Part shown: piece after piece, positions 1 to 7,862 of the stretch
Layout: each line of letters starts with the position of its first letter
How positions within the stretch are numbered: the stretch's first letter is position 1
Assembly (NCBI GenBank): GCA_018240595.1
Contig: JAFEFL010000004.1
Span: 110,560 to 174,559, forward strand
Direction of reading: 5' to 3'
Source: Pseudomonadota bacterium
GTDB taxonomy: Bacteria > Pseudomonadota > Alphaproteobacteria > Rhizobiales > Xanthobacteraceae
Length of the DNA stretch: 64,000 bases
The notes under the pieces: generated by a model
Databases searched by the model: none
What the model was told of the DNA's origin: nothing
What the model saw: only the letters and a program-made list of their open reading frames with translations
Position numbers and translations under genes: made by a program

Positions 1-571
1 TCTCGGTATAGTCGTCGGCGCATTTGAACGACACGTACTTCGCCGTGGTGTCGGCGCCGATGCGCTTGAGGAACTGGCCGAGATTCACGCCCGACCACTG
101 GCCGATATAGTCCCAGCCCTCCACGCAGATGTGGCGGATGATCCACTCCTCCTCGGGCAGCGCATAAAGTTGCTGCGCCGTCCAAGGCCGCCTGTCCTGG
201 ATCAGGCCGGCGAGCTCGAGCTTCCACGTCGCGCCATCGACCGGCTTGACGTCCTCGACATCGTAGTAGGCGTTGAAGCGCGGCGGCCTCGCCACCTGGT
301 CGGCGCTGTAGGTCGGCGCCAGATGGTTCGGCCGGAAGATCGCTTCCTGCACCTTGTCGTTGAACGCCGAGATCGCGCGCAGGAAACCCTGCATCGTGTC
401 GGTGTCGCTGACATTGCAGCCGGTGAGCATGGTGAGCGCGCCGAGGCTCAAGCTGCCGCGCAGCAGGCCGCGGCGGTCGATCGCCTGCACTAGTTTCTTG
501 TTGTCGGCGATGACGCTCTGATCGACGCCCTGTTTCGGACGGAAGATCGACGGCGAGGGGGAGCGGGCCAT
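1..571 (-). CDS. Molybdopterin-dependent oxidoreductase, SuoX/MsrP (YedY) family, C-terminus cut by window edge
   Basis: Only the first 190 codons are present; the gene runs off the left edge. It belongs to the sulfite oxidase/YedY molybdopterin-binding family. The segment RHICVEGW (about residues 146-153) carries the cysteine (C149) that ligates molybdenum in this family. The N-terminus has a twin-arginine motif (DRRGLLRG, about 32-39) followed by a hydrophobic stretch and a lipobox-like LTGC ending at C52, so a Tat-exported, possibly lipid-anchored periplasmic enzyme is likely. The start follows the cytochrome b gene by 12 bp, so the pair is one operon and the cytochrome probably delivers electrons. 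MsrP-type methionine sulfoxide reduction is possible, but the substrate cannot be read from this fragment. Confidence 0.85.
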   Translation of the reverse strand, partial: MARSPSPSIFRPKQGVDQSVIADNKKLVQAIDRRGLLRGSLSLGALTMLTGCNVSDTDTMQGFLRAISAFNDKVQEAIFRPNHLAPTYSADQVARPPRFNAYYDVEDVKPVDGATWKLELAGLIQDRRPWTAQQLYALPEEEWIIRHICVEGWDYIGQWSGVNLGQFLKRIGADTTAKYVSFKCADDYTE

Positions 572-583
572 GTCGGTGATCCT

Positions 584-1240
584 CTATTCGGCCGGCGCGG
601 CCGACGTGCCGTCGACCAGCGGGCCACCGGTCACCATGGCGCGAATCGTCCTCGGCACCAGCAGCGCCAGTGCGACGTGGATGACGAGAAAGCCGACGAT
701 CGCCGCCATGCCGAGAAAATGAATGAGCCGCACCGCCTGGAAGCCGCCGAACAGCGCGACGGCTTCGGAGAACTGGATCGGCTTCCATAGCAGCCAGCCC
801 GTGACCACCTGCAGCACGATCACCAGCATGACGCCGACATAAAGCAGCTTCTGCACGGCATTGTAGTGCGTGATGTCGCCATGGGCGAGCTTGAGACTAA
901 GCGCCTTGCGGATTTCGGCGACCACCTCGGCCGGCCGGATCGGCACCAGCTTGCGGCGGAAGCGGCCGGTGGAAAAGCCATAGGCGAGATAGACAATGCC
1001 GTTCACCATGAGGATCCACATGGCGAAGAAGTGCCACTGCAGGCCGTGCTGCGCCCAAACACCGAGCGTCAGCGCTTCGGGAAAGTGCAGCCAGCCGAAC
1101 AGAACTTCGTCGTTATAAATCTTCCAGCCGCTCATGATCAGAAGAATCATCGCCAGCGCGTTGATCCAATGCAACGCCCGCAACGTAGCGGGATGCAGAC
1201 GATGACGGCGAGTTGATTTGACCGTGAAGCTGTTGCTCAT
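584..1240 (-). CDS. Cytochrome b/b6-type membrane protein (hydrogenase-type b561 family)
   Basis: This 218-residue protein has four hydrophobic segments (about 20-42, 65-90, 125-152 and 170-198). Histidines suited to haem b ligation lie in or beside them (RALHWINA, GLQWHFFAMW, RLIHFLGM, VIHVALAL). The pattern fits the Ni/Fe-hydrogenase/thiosulfate reductase cytochrome b family, which passes quinol electrons to a periplasmic partner. It lies directly upstream of and co-directional with the molybdopterin oxidoreductase, so it is probably its membrane anchor and electron donor, analogous to MsrQ although not obviously of that family. Confidence 0.82.
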   Translation of the reverse strand: MSNSFTVKSTRRHRLHPATLRALHWINALAMILLIMSGWKIYNDEVLFGWLHFPEALTLGVWAQHGLQWHFFAMWILMVNGIVYLAYGFSTGRFRRKLVPIRPAEVVAEIRKALSLKLAHGDITHYNAVQKLLYVGVMLVIVLQVVTGWLLWKPIQFSEAVALFGGFQAVRLIHFLGMAAIVGFLVIHVALALLVPRTIRAMVTGGPLVDGTSAAPAE

Positions 1241-1373
1241 GAAGTTGCGGCCTTGTCAGGGGCGAATTTCCTGGCGATTTGCTCGCGGCATAGAACGGAA
1301 ATGACTTTTGACGCGCAACACACGACTTCGTGTAACGGCTGAAGTCACGCATCTGTTATCTGAGGGCGGCACA

Positions 1374-1928
1374 GTGCACTTGTTTAATCGAATACTGGTT
1401 CGCGCCGGCCTCGTGGCGCCGCCGCTGCTTGCGGCCATATTGCTGGCGACCATGACGCTGGCGCGGAGTCTGCCGGCGACGGCTGGCGACGGGCTTGTGC
1501 GCATCGCCTCGGGCGGTCCGCAACCGCCGCGGGCGGATGCGAGTGCCAAGGACAGCGATGAGGAGCCGACGCTCGACCAGAAATTCAAGCGGCGTTTCCC
1601 GCAGCCGGTTCTTGTCGGCGATCTGATCGGCCTGCCGGTGCTCGACTTCGACGACTCGACCATCGGTTATGTGAAGGAGGTGGTGCGCCGCGGCGACGGC
1701 GAGATCGACCTCGTCGTGCCTTACAGCGCGTGGTTCGGCTGGCTGCGCTCGGAGTGGGGCAAGCGGCCGGTTGCGGTGCCGATCAAGTCGGTGGCGCTGC
1801 TGGCCAAGCAGATCAACGCGCTCGAATTCACCCGTGACGATTTCGCCGAGGCTCCAACTTGGACTCCGTCCGATAGCAGCCTTGTGGCGCTTCACGAAAA
1901 AACCCTCATCGCCCTCGGCCGCCGGTAG
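1374..1928 (+). CDS. Exported PRC-barrel-like protein
   Basis: This is a protein of about 184 residues with a hydrophobic N-terminal signal or anchor (LVAPPLLAAILLATMTLA). A polar linker follows, then a segment of about 80 residues (VLVGDLIGLPVLDFDD... to ...INALEFTRDDF) that resembles a PRC-barrel: short beta strands, a G-x-V-x-D turn and a closing LTRDDF-like strand. I chose the GTG at 1374 because a GAGGGCGG ribosome site sits about 8 bases upstream and the signal sequence begins there. A TTG at 1308 would add 22 residues without an obvious ribosome site. The gene is divergent from the cytochrome b/molybdoenzyme pair. The function is unknown; PRC barrels often bind membranes, RNA or photosynthetic or respiratory complexes. 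Confidence 0.6.
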   Translation: MHLFNRILVRAGLVAPPLLAAILLATMTLARSLPATAGDGLVRIASGGPQPPRADASAKDSDEEPTLDQKFKRRFPQPVLVGDLIGLPVLDFDDSTIGYVKEVVRRGDGEIDLVVPYSAWFGWLRSEWGKRPVAVPIKSVALLAKQINALEFTRDDFAEAPTWTPSDSSLVALHEKTLIALGRR

Positions 1929-1975
1929 CACAAGATTTCCTGGAACTGCGGCGGCGCAGCACGGTTGTAGCTCTC

Positions 1976-3130
1976 ATGGATGACCTGACCAGAGCCAGAT
2001 TGAGCGCGCGCACCTTGGTCGCTCAGGGCATCGGGATTCACGAACCTGTCACCAAGGGCATTGTTCCGCCCATTCACATGTCCACGACCTATCTGCGAGA
2101 TGCGGACAACGGCTATCGCGCGGGCCATGTCTATGGCCACACGGACAATGTGTCGGTGCAGCAGGCGGAACAGCTGATCGCCGCGCTGGAAGGCGCCGAG
2201 CAGGCGCTGCTGTTCGGTTCGGGTATGGCGGCAGCGACGTCCGTCATTCTCGGCCTGGACAAGCCAACCCACATTGTCGCCTCGCAGGTTATGTACTGGG
2301 GCTTCCGGTCGTGGCTGCGCGACGTCGGCCGCTATGGTCATCGCGTCACTTTCGTCGAGACGTCAGATCTCGACGCGGTGAGGGCCGCCGTGGTGCCCGG
2401 TCAGACCGGCTTGCTGTGGATCGAGACGCCCAGCAATCCGATGTGGACGGTTACCGATATTGCCGCTGTGGCGGAAATCGCTCACGCCGCCGACGCCATC
2501 CTCTGCGTCGATTCGACCGTCTCGACGCCAATCCTGACGCGGCCGCTGGCGCTCGGCGCCGACATCGTCATGCATTCGGCGACGAAGTACCTCAACGGCC
2601 ATTCCGATGTCATCGCCGGTGTGCTCGGCTGCGCGCGCGAGACGGCGCTGTGGCGGCGCATCGCCAAGAACCGCGGCCAACTCGGCCAGGCGCTGAGCCC
2701 GTTCGATGCCTGGCTGCTGACGCGCGGCATGCGCACGCTCGATGTCCGCGTGCGCGCGCAGGCGAAGTCCGCGGCGATTCTGGCGGAACGACTGCAGAGT
2801 CATCCCGCGGTGTCGCAGGTGCTCTATCCCGGTTTGCCGACGCATCCCGGCCACGACGTCGCCATGCGGCAGATGTCCGGCGGCTTCGGCGGCATGCTGT
2901 CGATGCGCGTCGCCAAAGGCGAGAAGGCCGCCATCGCGGTTGCCGCCTCCGTCGAACTGTGGAAGCGCGCCACCTCGCTTGGCGGCGTCGAAAGCCTGAT
3001 CGAGCATCGCGCGTCGATCGAAGGGAAGGGCTCGCCCTGTCCGGTCGATCTGTTGCGGCTGTCGGTCGGCCTCGAAGATGTCGATGAATTGCATTTCGAT
3101 TTGACCCGCGCTCTCACCATGGCTGTTTGA
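1976..3130 (+). CDS. metC: Cystathionine beta-lyase / trans-sulfuration PLP enzyme
   Basis: This is a 384-residue fold-type I PLP enzyme of the Cys/Met metabolism family. The PLP lysine is K204 in HSATKYLNGHSD. The family phosphate-binding GSGMAAATSV (about 81-90), the ETPSNPMW segment (150-157) and the CVDSTVSTP cofactor-aspartate segment (177-185) are all visible. Cystathionine beta-lyase is the usual annotation of this alphaproteobacterial subtype; gamma-lyase or gamma-synthase activity cannot be excluded from sequence alone. It ends 4 bp before the next gene, so it may be transcribed with the glycosyltransferase-like genes, although its chemistry is unrelated to theirs. Confidence 0.85.
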   Translation: MDDLTRARLSARTLVAQGIGIHEPVTKGIVPPIHMSTTYLRDADNGYRAGHVYGHTDNVSVQQAEQLIAALEGAEQALLFGSGMAAATSVILGLDKPTHIVASQVMYWGFRSWLRDVGRYGHRVTFVETSDLDAVRAAVVPGQTGLLWIETPSNPMWTVTDIAAVAEIAHAADAILCVDSTVSTPILTRPLALGADIVMHSATKYLNGHSDVIAGVLGCARETALWRRIAKNRGQLGQALSPFDAWLLTRGMRTLDVRVRAQAKSAAILAERLQSHPAVSQVLYPGLPTHPGHDVAMRQMSGGFGGMLSMRVAKGEKAAIAVAASVELWKRATSLGGVESLIEHRASIEGKGSPCPVDLLRLSVGLEDVDELHFDLTRALTMAV

Positions 3131-3134
3131 CCCT

Positions 3135-3857
3135 ATGAAGCCCATTGCCGTTGCCATCATTTGCAAGACGCCGATGCCCGGAAAGTCGAAGACGCGGCTG
3201 TCGCCGCCGCTCGAGCCGGAAGAATGCGCGGCGATCTCGTCCTGTTTCATCCGAGATCTGGCGCGGACGATTCGCGAACTCGCCGATGACGGCGACGTCG
3301 CCGCCGCCGCCGTCTACACGCCATTCGGCACCGAGCCGGCCTTGCGCCGGCTGCTGCCGGACGGTTTCCACTTCACGCTGCAAGGCGACGGCGACCTCGG
3401 CGCAAGGCTCTTGAAGGGCACGGCCGATCTGATCGACGCCGGTTTCGGCGGCGCCATCCTGGTCAATTCGGATTCGCCGACCTTGCCGAAATCCATTTTG
3501 CGCGCCGCGGTCGACGCCGTGCGAGAGGGCGACAATGTCGTGCTCAGCCCCGCCTTCGACGGCGGCTACACGCTGATCGGCCTGTCGCGGCCGCATGCGC
3601 GGTTGTTCGACAACATGCCGTGGAGCACGCCGCAGGTTTACGAGCTGACGCTGGAGCGCGCCCGCGAGATCGGCCTGCCGGTCGTCAATGTGCCCGGCTG
3701 GTATGATGTCGATGATGCGGTGTCCTACGCCATGCTGGAAGGCGAAGTGCTGCGCGGCGCGACGCCGTCCTTCGCCGCCGCCGGTTTGAAGGGCGCGGCG
3801 GCGCCGGCTACCGCGCGCTTCGTGCGCGACCGGCAAAGCGCGCTGTTGCGAGCCTGA
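3135..3857 (+). CDS. TIGR04282/DUF2064 family glycosyltransferase-like protein
   Basis: This 240-residue protein has the nucleotidyl/glycosyl-transferase-A fold signature of the DUF2064 family: an N-terminal KTPMPGKSKTRLSP loop (about 11-24), the metal-site-like LVNSDSPTLP (about 114-123) and SPAFDGGYTLIGL (about 138-150). Family members are cofactor- or sugar-transferring enzymes seen beside GT2 transferases, sometimes with radical-SAM or selenium-associated genes. Here it lies directly upstream of a GT2 enzyme (2 bp gap) and an extended-SDR epimerase (4 bp gap), so a role in making or attaching a modified sugar is likely. The acceptor is unknown. Confidence 0.8.
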   Translation: MKPIAVAIICKTPMPGKSKTRLSPPLEPEECAAISSCFIRDLARTIRELADDGDVAAAAVYTPFGTEPALRRLLPDGFHFTLQGDGDLGARLLKGTADLIDAGFGGAILVNSDSPTLPKSILRAAVDAVREGDNVVLSPAFDGGYTLIGLSRPHARLFDNMPWSTPQVYELTLERAREIGLPVVNVPGWYDVDDAVSYAMLEGEVLRGATPSFAAAGLKGAAAPATARFVRDRQSALLRA

Positions 3858-3859
3858 CC

Positions 3860-4624
3860 ATGCGGCTCGGCTCGGGGGAGGCCTTCGTCAGCGTCGTCAT
3901 TCCTTGTCTCAATGAGGAAGAGCCGATCGCCGGTGTCGTGCGCGAGGTGCTGGCGCAGGGCGTCGACGAGGTCATCGTCGTCGATAACGGTTCGACCGAC
4001 CGCACCGCTGCGCGCGCCGCCGAGGCCGGAGCGCGCGTGATCGCCGAGCCGGCGCGCGGCTATGGCCGCGCCTGCGCCGCCGGCGTCGCTGCGCTGTCAG
4101 CCCGTACCGACATCGTCTGCTTCCTCGACGGCGACGGCAGCGACGTGCCGGCCTTCCTGGCCGATGTCGTCGGCCCGGTCGCCGATAACCAGGCCGATTT
4201 CGTCATGGGCTCGCGGCTCAAGGGCCGGCGCGAGGCGGGCAGCATGACGCCGCAGCAGGTGCTGGCCGGCTGGCTCGCCGGGATGCTGCTGCGCCTGACC
4301 TATGGCGCGCACTTCAGCGACATGTCGCCGTTCCGAGCCCTGCGCGCCGACCGGCTGCGCGCGCTCGGCATGCGCGAGATGACCTATGGCTGGAATCTCG
4401 AGATGCAGATGCGGGTCGCCGCCGCCGGCTGGCGCCTGCTCGAAGTGCCGGTCGATCATCGCTGCCGCCAGGGCGGGGTGTCGAAAGTGTCCGGCGATCT
4501 CGTCGCCGGTGTGAAGGCGGCGTGGAAGATTGCGACGACGTTCCTGCGGCTGGCGGCGACGCTGCGCCGCGAGCCGGCGGCGGAATTGCAATTGCGCGGC
4601 ACGATGAGCGGCAAGAAAGTCTGA
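3860..4624 (+). CDS. Glycosyltransferase family 2
   Basis: This 254-residue GT-A glycosyltransferase starts with the typical VSVVIPCLNEEEPIAGVV strand. It has the nucleotide-binding VDNGSTDRTA (about 41-50), the DXD-like FLDGDGSD metal site (about 88-95) and a C-terminal acceptor-side segment with RQGGVSKVSG. The pattern resembles the dolichyl-phosphate mannose synthase-like/UDP-glucose GT2 subgroup that acts on lipid or polysaccharide acceptors at the cytoplasmic membrane. It has no long transmembrane tail. It sits in a tight operon between the DUF2064 protein and an NAD-dependent epimerase. Confidence 0.85.
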   Translation: MRLGSGEAFVSVVIPCLNEEEPIAGVVREVLAQGVDEVIVVDNGSTDRTAARAAEAGARVIAEPARGYGRACAAGVAALSARTDIVCFLDGDGSDVPAFLADVVGPVADNQADFVMGSRLKGRREAGSMTPQQVLAGWLAGMLLRLTYGAHFSDMSPFRALRADRLRALGMREMTYGWNLEMQMRVAAAGWRLLEVPVDHRCRQGGVSKVSGDLVAGVKAAWKIATTFLRLAATLRREPAAELQLRGTMSGKKV

Positions 4625-4628
4625 CGGC

Positions 4629-5657
4629 ATGCATGTTCTGTTGACCGGTGGCGCCGGATTCATCGGCCGGCACGTGCTTCGCGAACTGCTGACGCGCGGC
4701 CATGACGTGCGCGTGCTCGATTCATTGCGGCCGGACGTTCATGCCGGCGGCAGGACCGCGCCGCTCGACGGCGCCGAACTCGTCGTCGCCGATGTGCGCG
4801 ACGCTTCCGCCGTCGATGCCGCGCTCAAGGGCGTCGATGCGGTGCTGCATCTGGCCGCCAAGGTCGGCCTCGGTGTCGCGGTCGGCGATTTGCCGGATTA
4901 TGCGTCGTCGAACGATGCGGGCGCCGCGGAAATTCTCGCCGGCATGGCGCGCGCCAACATCAAGCGGCTGACTTTGGCGAGCTCGATGGTGATCTATGGC
5001 GAGGGTGTCGGCCTGTGCGACGAACACGGCGAGGTGCGGCCCGGCCCACGGCTCGAAGCCGAACTGAAGCGGCAGAATTTCGAGCCGCCATGCCCGCATT
5101 GCGGCAAGCCGCTCAAGCCGGCGCTGGTGAGCGAGGACGCCGCGCCCGATCCGCGTAACGCCTACGCCACGAGCAAGCTGGCGCAGGAATACTATGCATC
5201 GAACTGGGCGCGCGTCACCGGCGGCTCGGTGGCGGCGCTGCGCTATCACAATGTCTACGGCCCCGGCATGCCGCGCGACACGCCCTATGCCGGCGTCGCC
5301 GCGATCTTCATGTCGGCCGTGAAGCGCGGCGAGGCGCCGAGCGTGTTCGAGGACGGCCGTATGCGCCGCGATTTCGTCCATGTGCGCGATGTCGCCGCCG
5401 CCACTGTCGATGCCTGCGAGAAGCACGAGAGCGGCGTGCGCGCCTTCAATGTCGGCTCTGGCACGCCGCGCAGCGTCGGCGACATGGCGCTGGCTTTGGC
5501 GCAGGCGCTGAAAGGTCCGCTGCCGGTCGTCACCGGCGGCTACCGGCTCGGCGACGTGCGCCACATCACCGCCGATTCCTCGCGGCTCAAGCGCGAACTC
5601 GGCTGGCAGCCGAAGGTCACCTTCGCCGACGGCATGGCGGAGTTGGCGGGGCTCTAA
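4629..5657 (+). CDS. NAD-dependent epimerase/dehydratase (extended SDR) with CPxCG insert
   Basis: This 342-residue extended SDR has the Rossmann motif TGGAGFIG at residues 6-13, a catalytic serine in LASSMVIYGEG and the YATSK active-site tyrosine/lysine (about residues 179-183). Between them lies an insert, QNFEPPCPHCGKPLKP, with a C-x2-C pair that could bind zinc. The same position carries a CPxCG element in some nucleotide-sugar epimerases such as dTDP-rhamnose 4-epimerase-type proteins. It is the last gene of the sugar operon and probably supplies or alters the nucleotide sugar used by the GT2 enzyme. The exact substrate is not inferable. Confidence 0.82.
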   Translation: MHVLLTGGAGFIGRHVLRELLTRGHDVRVLDSLRPDVHAGGRTAPLDGAELVVADVRDASAVDAALKGVDAVLHLAAKVGLGVAVGDLPDYASSNDAGAAEILAGMARANIKRLTLASSMVIYGEGVGLCDEHGEVRPGPRLEAELKRQNFEPPCPHCGKPLKPALVSEDAAPDPRNAYATSKLAQEYYASNWARVTGGSVAALRYHNVYGPGMPRDTPYAGVAAIFMSAVKRGEAPSVFEDGRMRRDFVHVRDVAAATVDACEKHESGVRAFNVGSGTPRSVGDMALALAQALKGPLPVVTGGYRLGDVRHITADSSRLKRELGWQPKVTFADGMAELAGL

Positions 5658-5821
5658 AATGATCTGAGAGCTGGGCGCTCGTTTCGGGCGAACCGAACCC
5701 GCTGAAGTGAGCCACGTTGGCCGTTCGAGATCGTACCGTGAGCTACGATCAATCGGCGGGTGATCGTCACACCATTGTCCTTTCGCAGAGTGCTCCCGGG
5801 GGTCAAACACAGGGGGATCTC

Positions 5822-6379
5822 ATGTACAAAATGTTCGCAGGCGCTCGTACGGTCACGAGAACGCAGACCAATGTTCGCCTATTTCTCAAGGATGATCCAA
5901 AGAGCAGGGAGTCGAAGTTCACGCGCGTCGTGAACACGATTCTAGACGGCACGATGGAAGTGTTCACTCAGCAGCAATTTGTCACGACAATTCCGTTATA
6001 TGACTGTGCTGCGGCGAGCCCAGGAGAGCTGACGGTTCTTCCGTGGACGGTTGGGGACATGCCGAGCTCCGGGCCGTCGGAAATCGGAACAATCAGAATG
6101 GCGGGGAACCCAAACCTCGTCTCGACCGGCGTAATCACCCAGAATACGCCCGAGCTGCGATTTCCAGCGACGCTTGTCGCATCCGTTTTTCAAGTGCTGG
6201 AAATTCCTGGCTACGGCACGTTGCACAACAAGTACCCGGTGATCGTATCCGGTAGCGTCGATCAAATTCCGCCATTCTACCTCGTGGCGGCTTGCCGTTG
6301 TTCTGCTCTGCTCGATGCCGACAATAATGTACAGGGGTTGATCGGCGGGCGCAGCTTGTCTTTGTTGGGGCCGGCCTAA
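5822..6379 (+). CDS. Uncharacterised protein of lower GC content
   Basis: This 185-residue protein matches no family I recognise. The ATG at 5822 is preceded by AGGGGGA at good spacing. A TTG at 5717 would extend it by 35 residues but lacks such a site. No signal peptide, clear transmembrane helix or known catalytic motif is visible. The middle and C-terminal parts are rich in short beta-like hydrophobic stretches (PVIVSGSVDQIPPFYLVAAC). Base composition is clearly lower in GC, with less GC-biased third positions than neighbours on either side. This suggests recent acquisition or an orphan gene. It lies between two convergent operons. Confidence 0.55.
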   Translation: MYKMFAGARTVTRTQTNVRLFLKDDPKSRESKFTRVVNTILDGTMEVFTQQQFVTTIPLYDCAAASPGELTVLPWTVGDMPSSGPSEIGTIRMAGNPNLVSTGVITQNTPELRFPATLVASVFQVLEIPGYGTLHNKYPVIVSGSVDQIPPFYLVAACRCSALLDADNNVQGLIGGRSLSLLGPA

Positions 6380-6411
6380 ACGCCGCTTTCGCGTCGAGGA
6401 ACGTAGCGCGC

Positions 6412-7110
6412 CTAAACCTGCAAATAGCGCTGCCGCACGCTCGCGTCGGCGCCGAGTTCGGCCGAGGTGCCGCTCCACACCGTGCGGCCCTTCTCGACCA
6501 CGACGTGGCGGTCGGCGATCTTCATCAGCGCGTTGATGTGCTTGTCGACGACGAGGATCGCCTGGCCTTCCTTCTTCAGGAGCGACAGGCAGTTCCAGAT
6601 TTCGGTGCGGATCTTCGGCGCCAGGCCTTCGGTGGCCTCGTCGAGGATCAGCAGCTTCGGGTTGGTCATCAGCGCGCGGCCGATCGCCAGCATCTGCTGT
6701 TCGCCGCCGGACAGTTGATTGCCCATGTTGGTCTTGCGCGCCGCGAGCGACGGGAAGAACTGATAGACGCGCTCCAAGGTCCACTGCGCCTTGCCGAAGC
6801 GCGCGGCGTTGGTGGCGATCAGGTTCTCCTCGACGCTGAGCGTCGGGAATATCTGGCGGCCTTCCGGCACCAAGCCGATGCCGGCTTGCGCGATCGCATA
6901 AGGCGGCAGGCCGATCAGAGATTTGCTGTCGAAGCGGGCATGGCCCGACAAAGGCGGCACCAGACCCATCAGCGCGAAGATCGTCGTCGTCTTGCCCATG
7001 CCGTTGCGGCCGATCAGCGTCACCACCTCGCCGTCGTTCACGGCGAATGTAATGTCGAACAGCACCTGGGCGGGGCCATAGGCGGCGGCGAGGTTCTCGA
7101 CGTGAAGCAT
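6412..7110 (-). CDS. livF: Branched-chain amino acid-type ABC transporter ATPase LivF
   Basis: This 232-residue ATPase of the LivF subgroup has Walker A GRNGMGKT at 34-41, the family VPEGRQIFPTLSVEENL segment (81-97), signature LSGGEQ at 133-138 and Walker B LLILDE at 153-158. It is the last gene of a minus-strand livK-H-M-G-F order, and its ATG overlaps the livG stop (TAATG). Liv-type systems carry branched amino acids, amides or aromatic acids. The context, divergent from an aryl-CoA catabolic cluster and sharing a candidate operator with it, points to an aromatic acid import role here. Confidence 0.93.
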   Translation of the reverse strand: MLHVENLAAAYGPAQVLFDITFAVNDGEVVTLIGRNGMGKTTTIFALMGLVPPLSGHARFDSKSLIGLPPYAIAQAGIGLVPEGRQIFPTLSVEENLIATNAARFGKAQWTLERVYQFFPSLAARKTNMGNQLSGGEQQMLAIGRALMTNPKLLILDEATEGLAPKIRTEIWNCLSLLKKEGQAILVVDKHINALMKIADRHVVVEKGRTVWSGTSAELGADASVRQRYLQV

Positions 7111-7862
7111 TATTCGAGCTCCTCGCCGAGATAAGCCTGCATCACCGCCGGATCGTTGCGCACCTCGTTCGGTGCGCCGCTCGCCAGCACGCGGCCGTAG
7201 GTGAGCACCGAAATGCGATCGGCGAGCGCGAACACCGCGTTCATGTCATGCTCGACCAGCAGCATGGCGAAGCGGCCCTTGAGCTTTTTCAGCACCGCGA
7301 CGATGCGCTCGGATTCTTCCGGGCCGGTGCCGGCCATCGGTTCGTCGAGCAGCAGCAGTTTCGGCTCCAGCGCCAGCGCGATCGCCAGCTCGAGCGCACG
7401 CTTCTCGCCATGCGATAGATGCGCGGCGACGACGCCGGCACGATGGTCGAGGCCGACTTCGGCGAGCGCGGCCATGGCCTCGTCGTTCAGCGCGGCTTCC
7501 GTTGCGGCGGGCCGCAGAAAGCGGAAGCTCGAGCCCGAGCGCGCCTGTACGGCGAGCGCCACGTTCTCCAGCGCCGAGAAGCGCGGCAGCACCGAGGTGA
7601 TCTGGAACGAGCGCGCCAGCCCCAGCCGCGCGCGCTCATGAGGCGGCAGCAGCATGATGTCGGTGCCGTTGAGCAGGATGCGGCCGTCGTCTGGGCTCAA
7701 GGTGCCGGAGATCTGGTGAATCAGCGTGGTCTTGCCGGCGCCGTTCGGGCCGATCACGGCATGCAGTTCGCCGGGGCCGATTTCGAGCGTCACCCCGTCA
7801 GTGACGACGAGGCCGCCGAACGACTTGCGCAGGTTCTCGACAAGCAGCACGGCGTCACTCAC
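7110..7862 (-). CDS. livG: Branched-chain amino acid-type ABC transporter ATPase LivG
   Basis: This 250-residue LivG-type ATPase has Walker A GPNGAGKT at 38-45, the LivG-specific FQITSVLPRFSALENV segment, signature LSHGEK and Walker B LLLLDEP. I chose the GTG at 7862, which overlaps the last codons of livM (GTGAGTGA). A longer reading from 7898 would begin inside livM and add a basic, non-homologous leader. It works in the cytoplasm as a heterodimer with LivF on the LivH/LivM channel. Confidence 0.92.
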   Translation of the reverse strand: MSDAVLLVENLRKSFGGLVVTDGVTLEIGPGELHAVIGPNGAGKTTLIHQISGTLSPDDGRILLNGTDIMLLPPHERARLGLARSFQITSVLPRFSALENVALAVQARSGSSFRFLRPAATEAALNDEAMAALAEVGLDHRAGVVAAHLSHGEKRALELAIALALEPKLLLLDEPMAGTGPEESERIVAVLKKLKGRFAMLLVEHDMNAVFALADRISVLTYGRVLASGAPNEVRNDPAVMQAYLGEELE

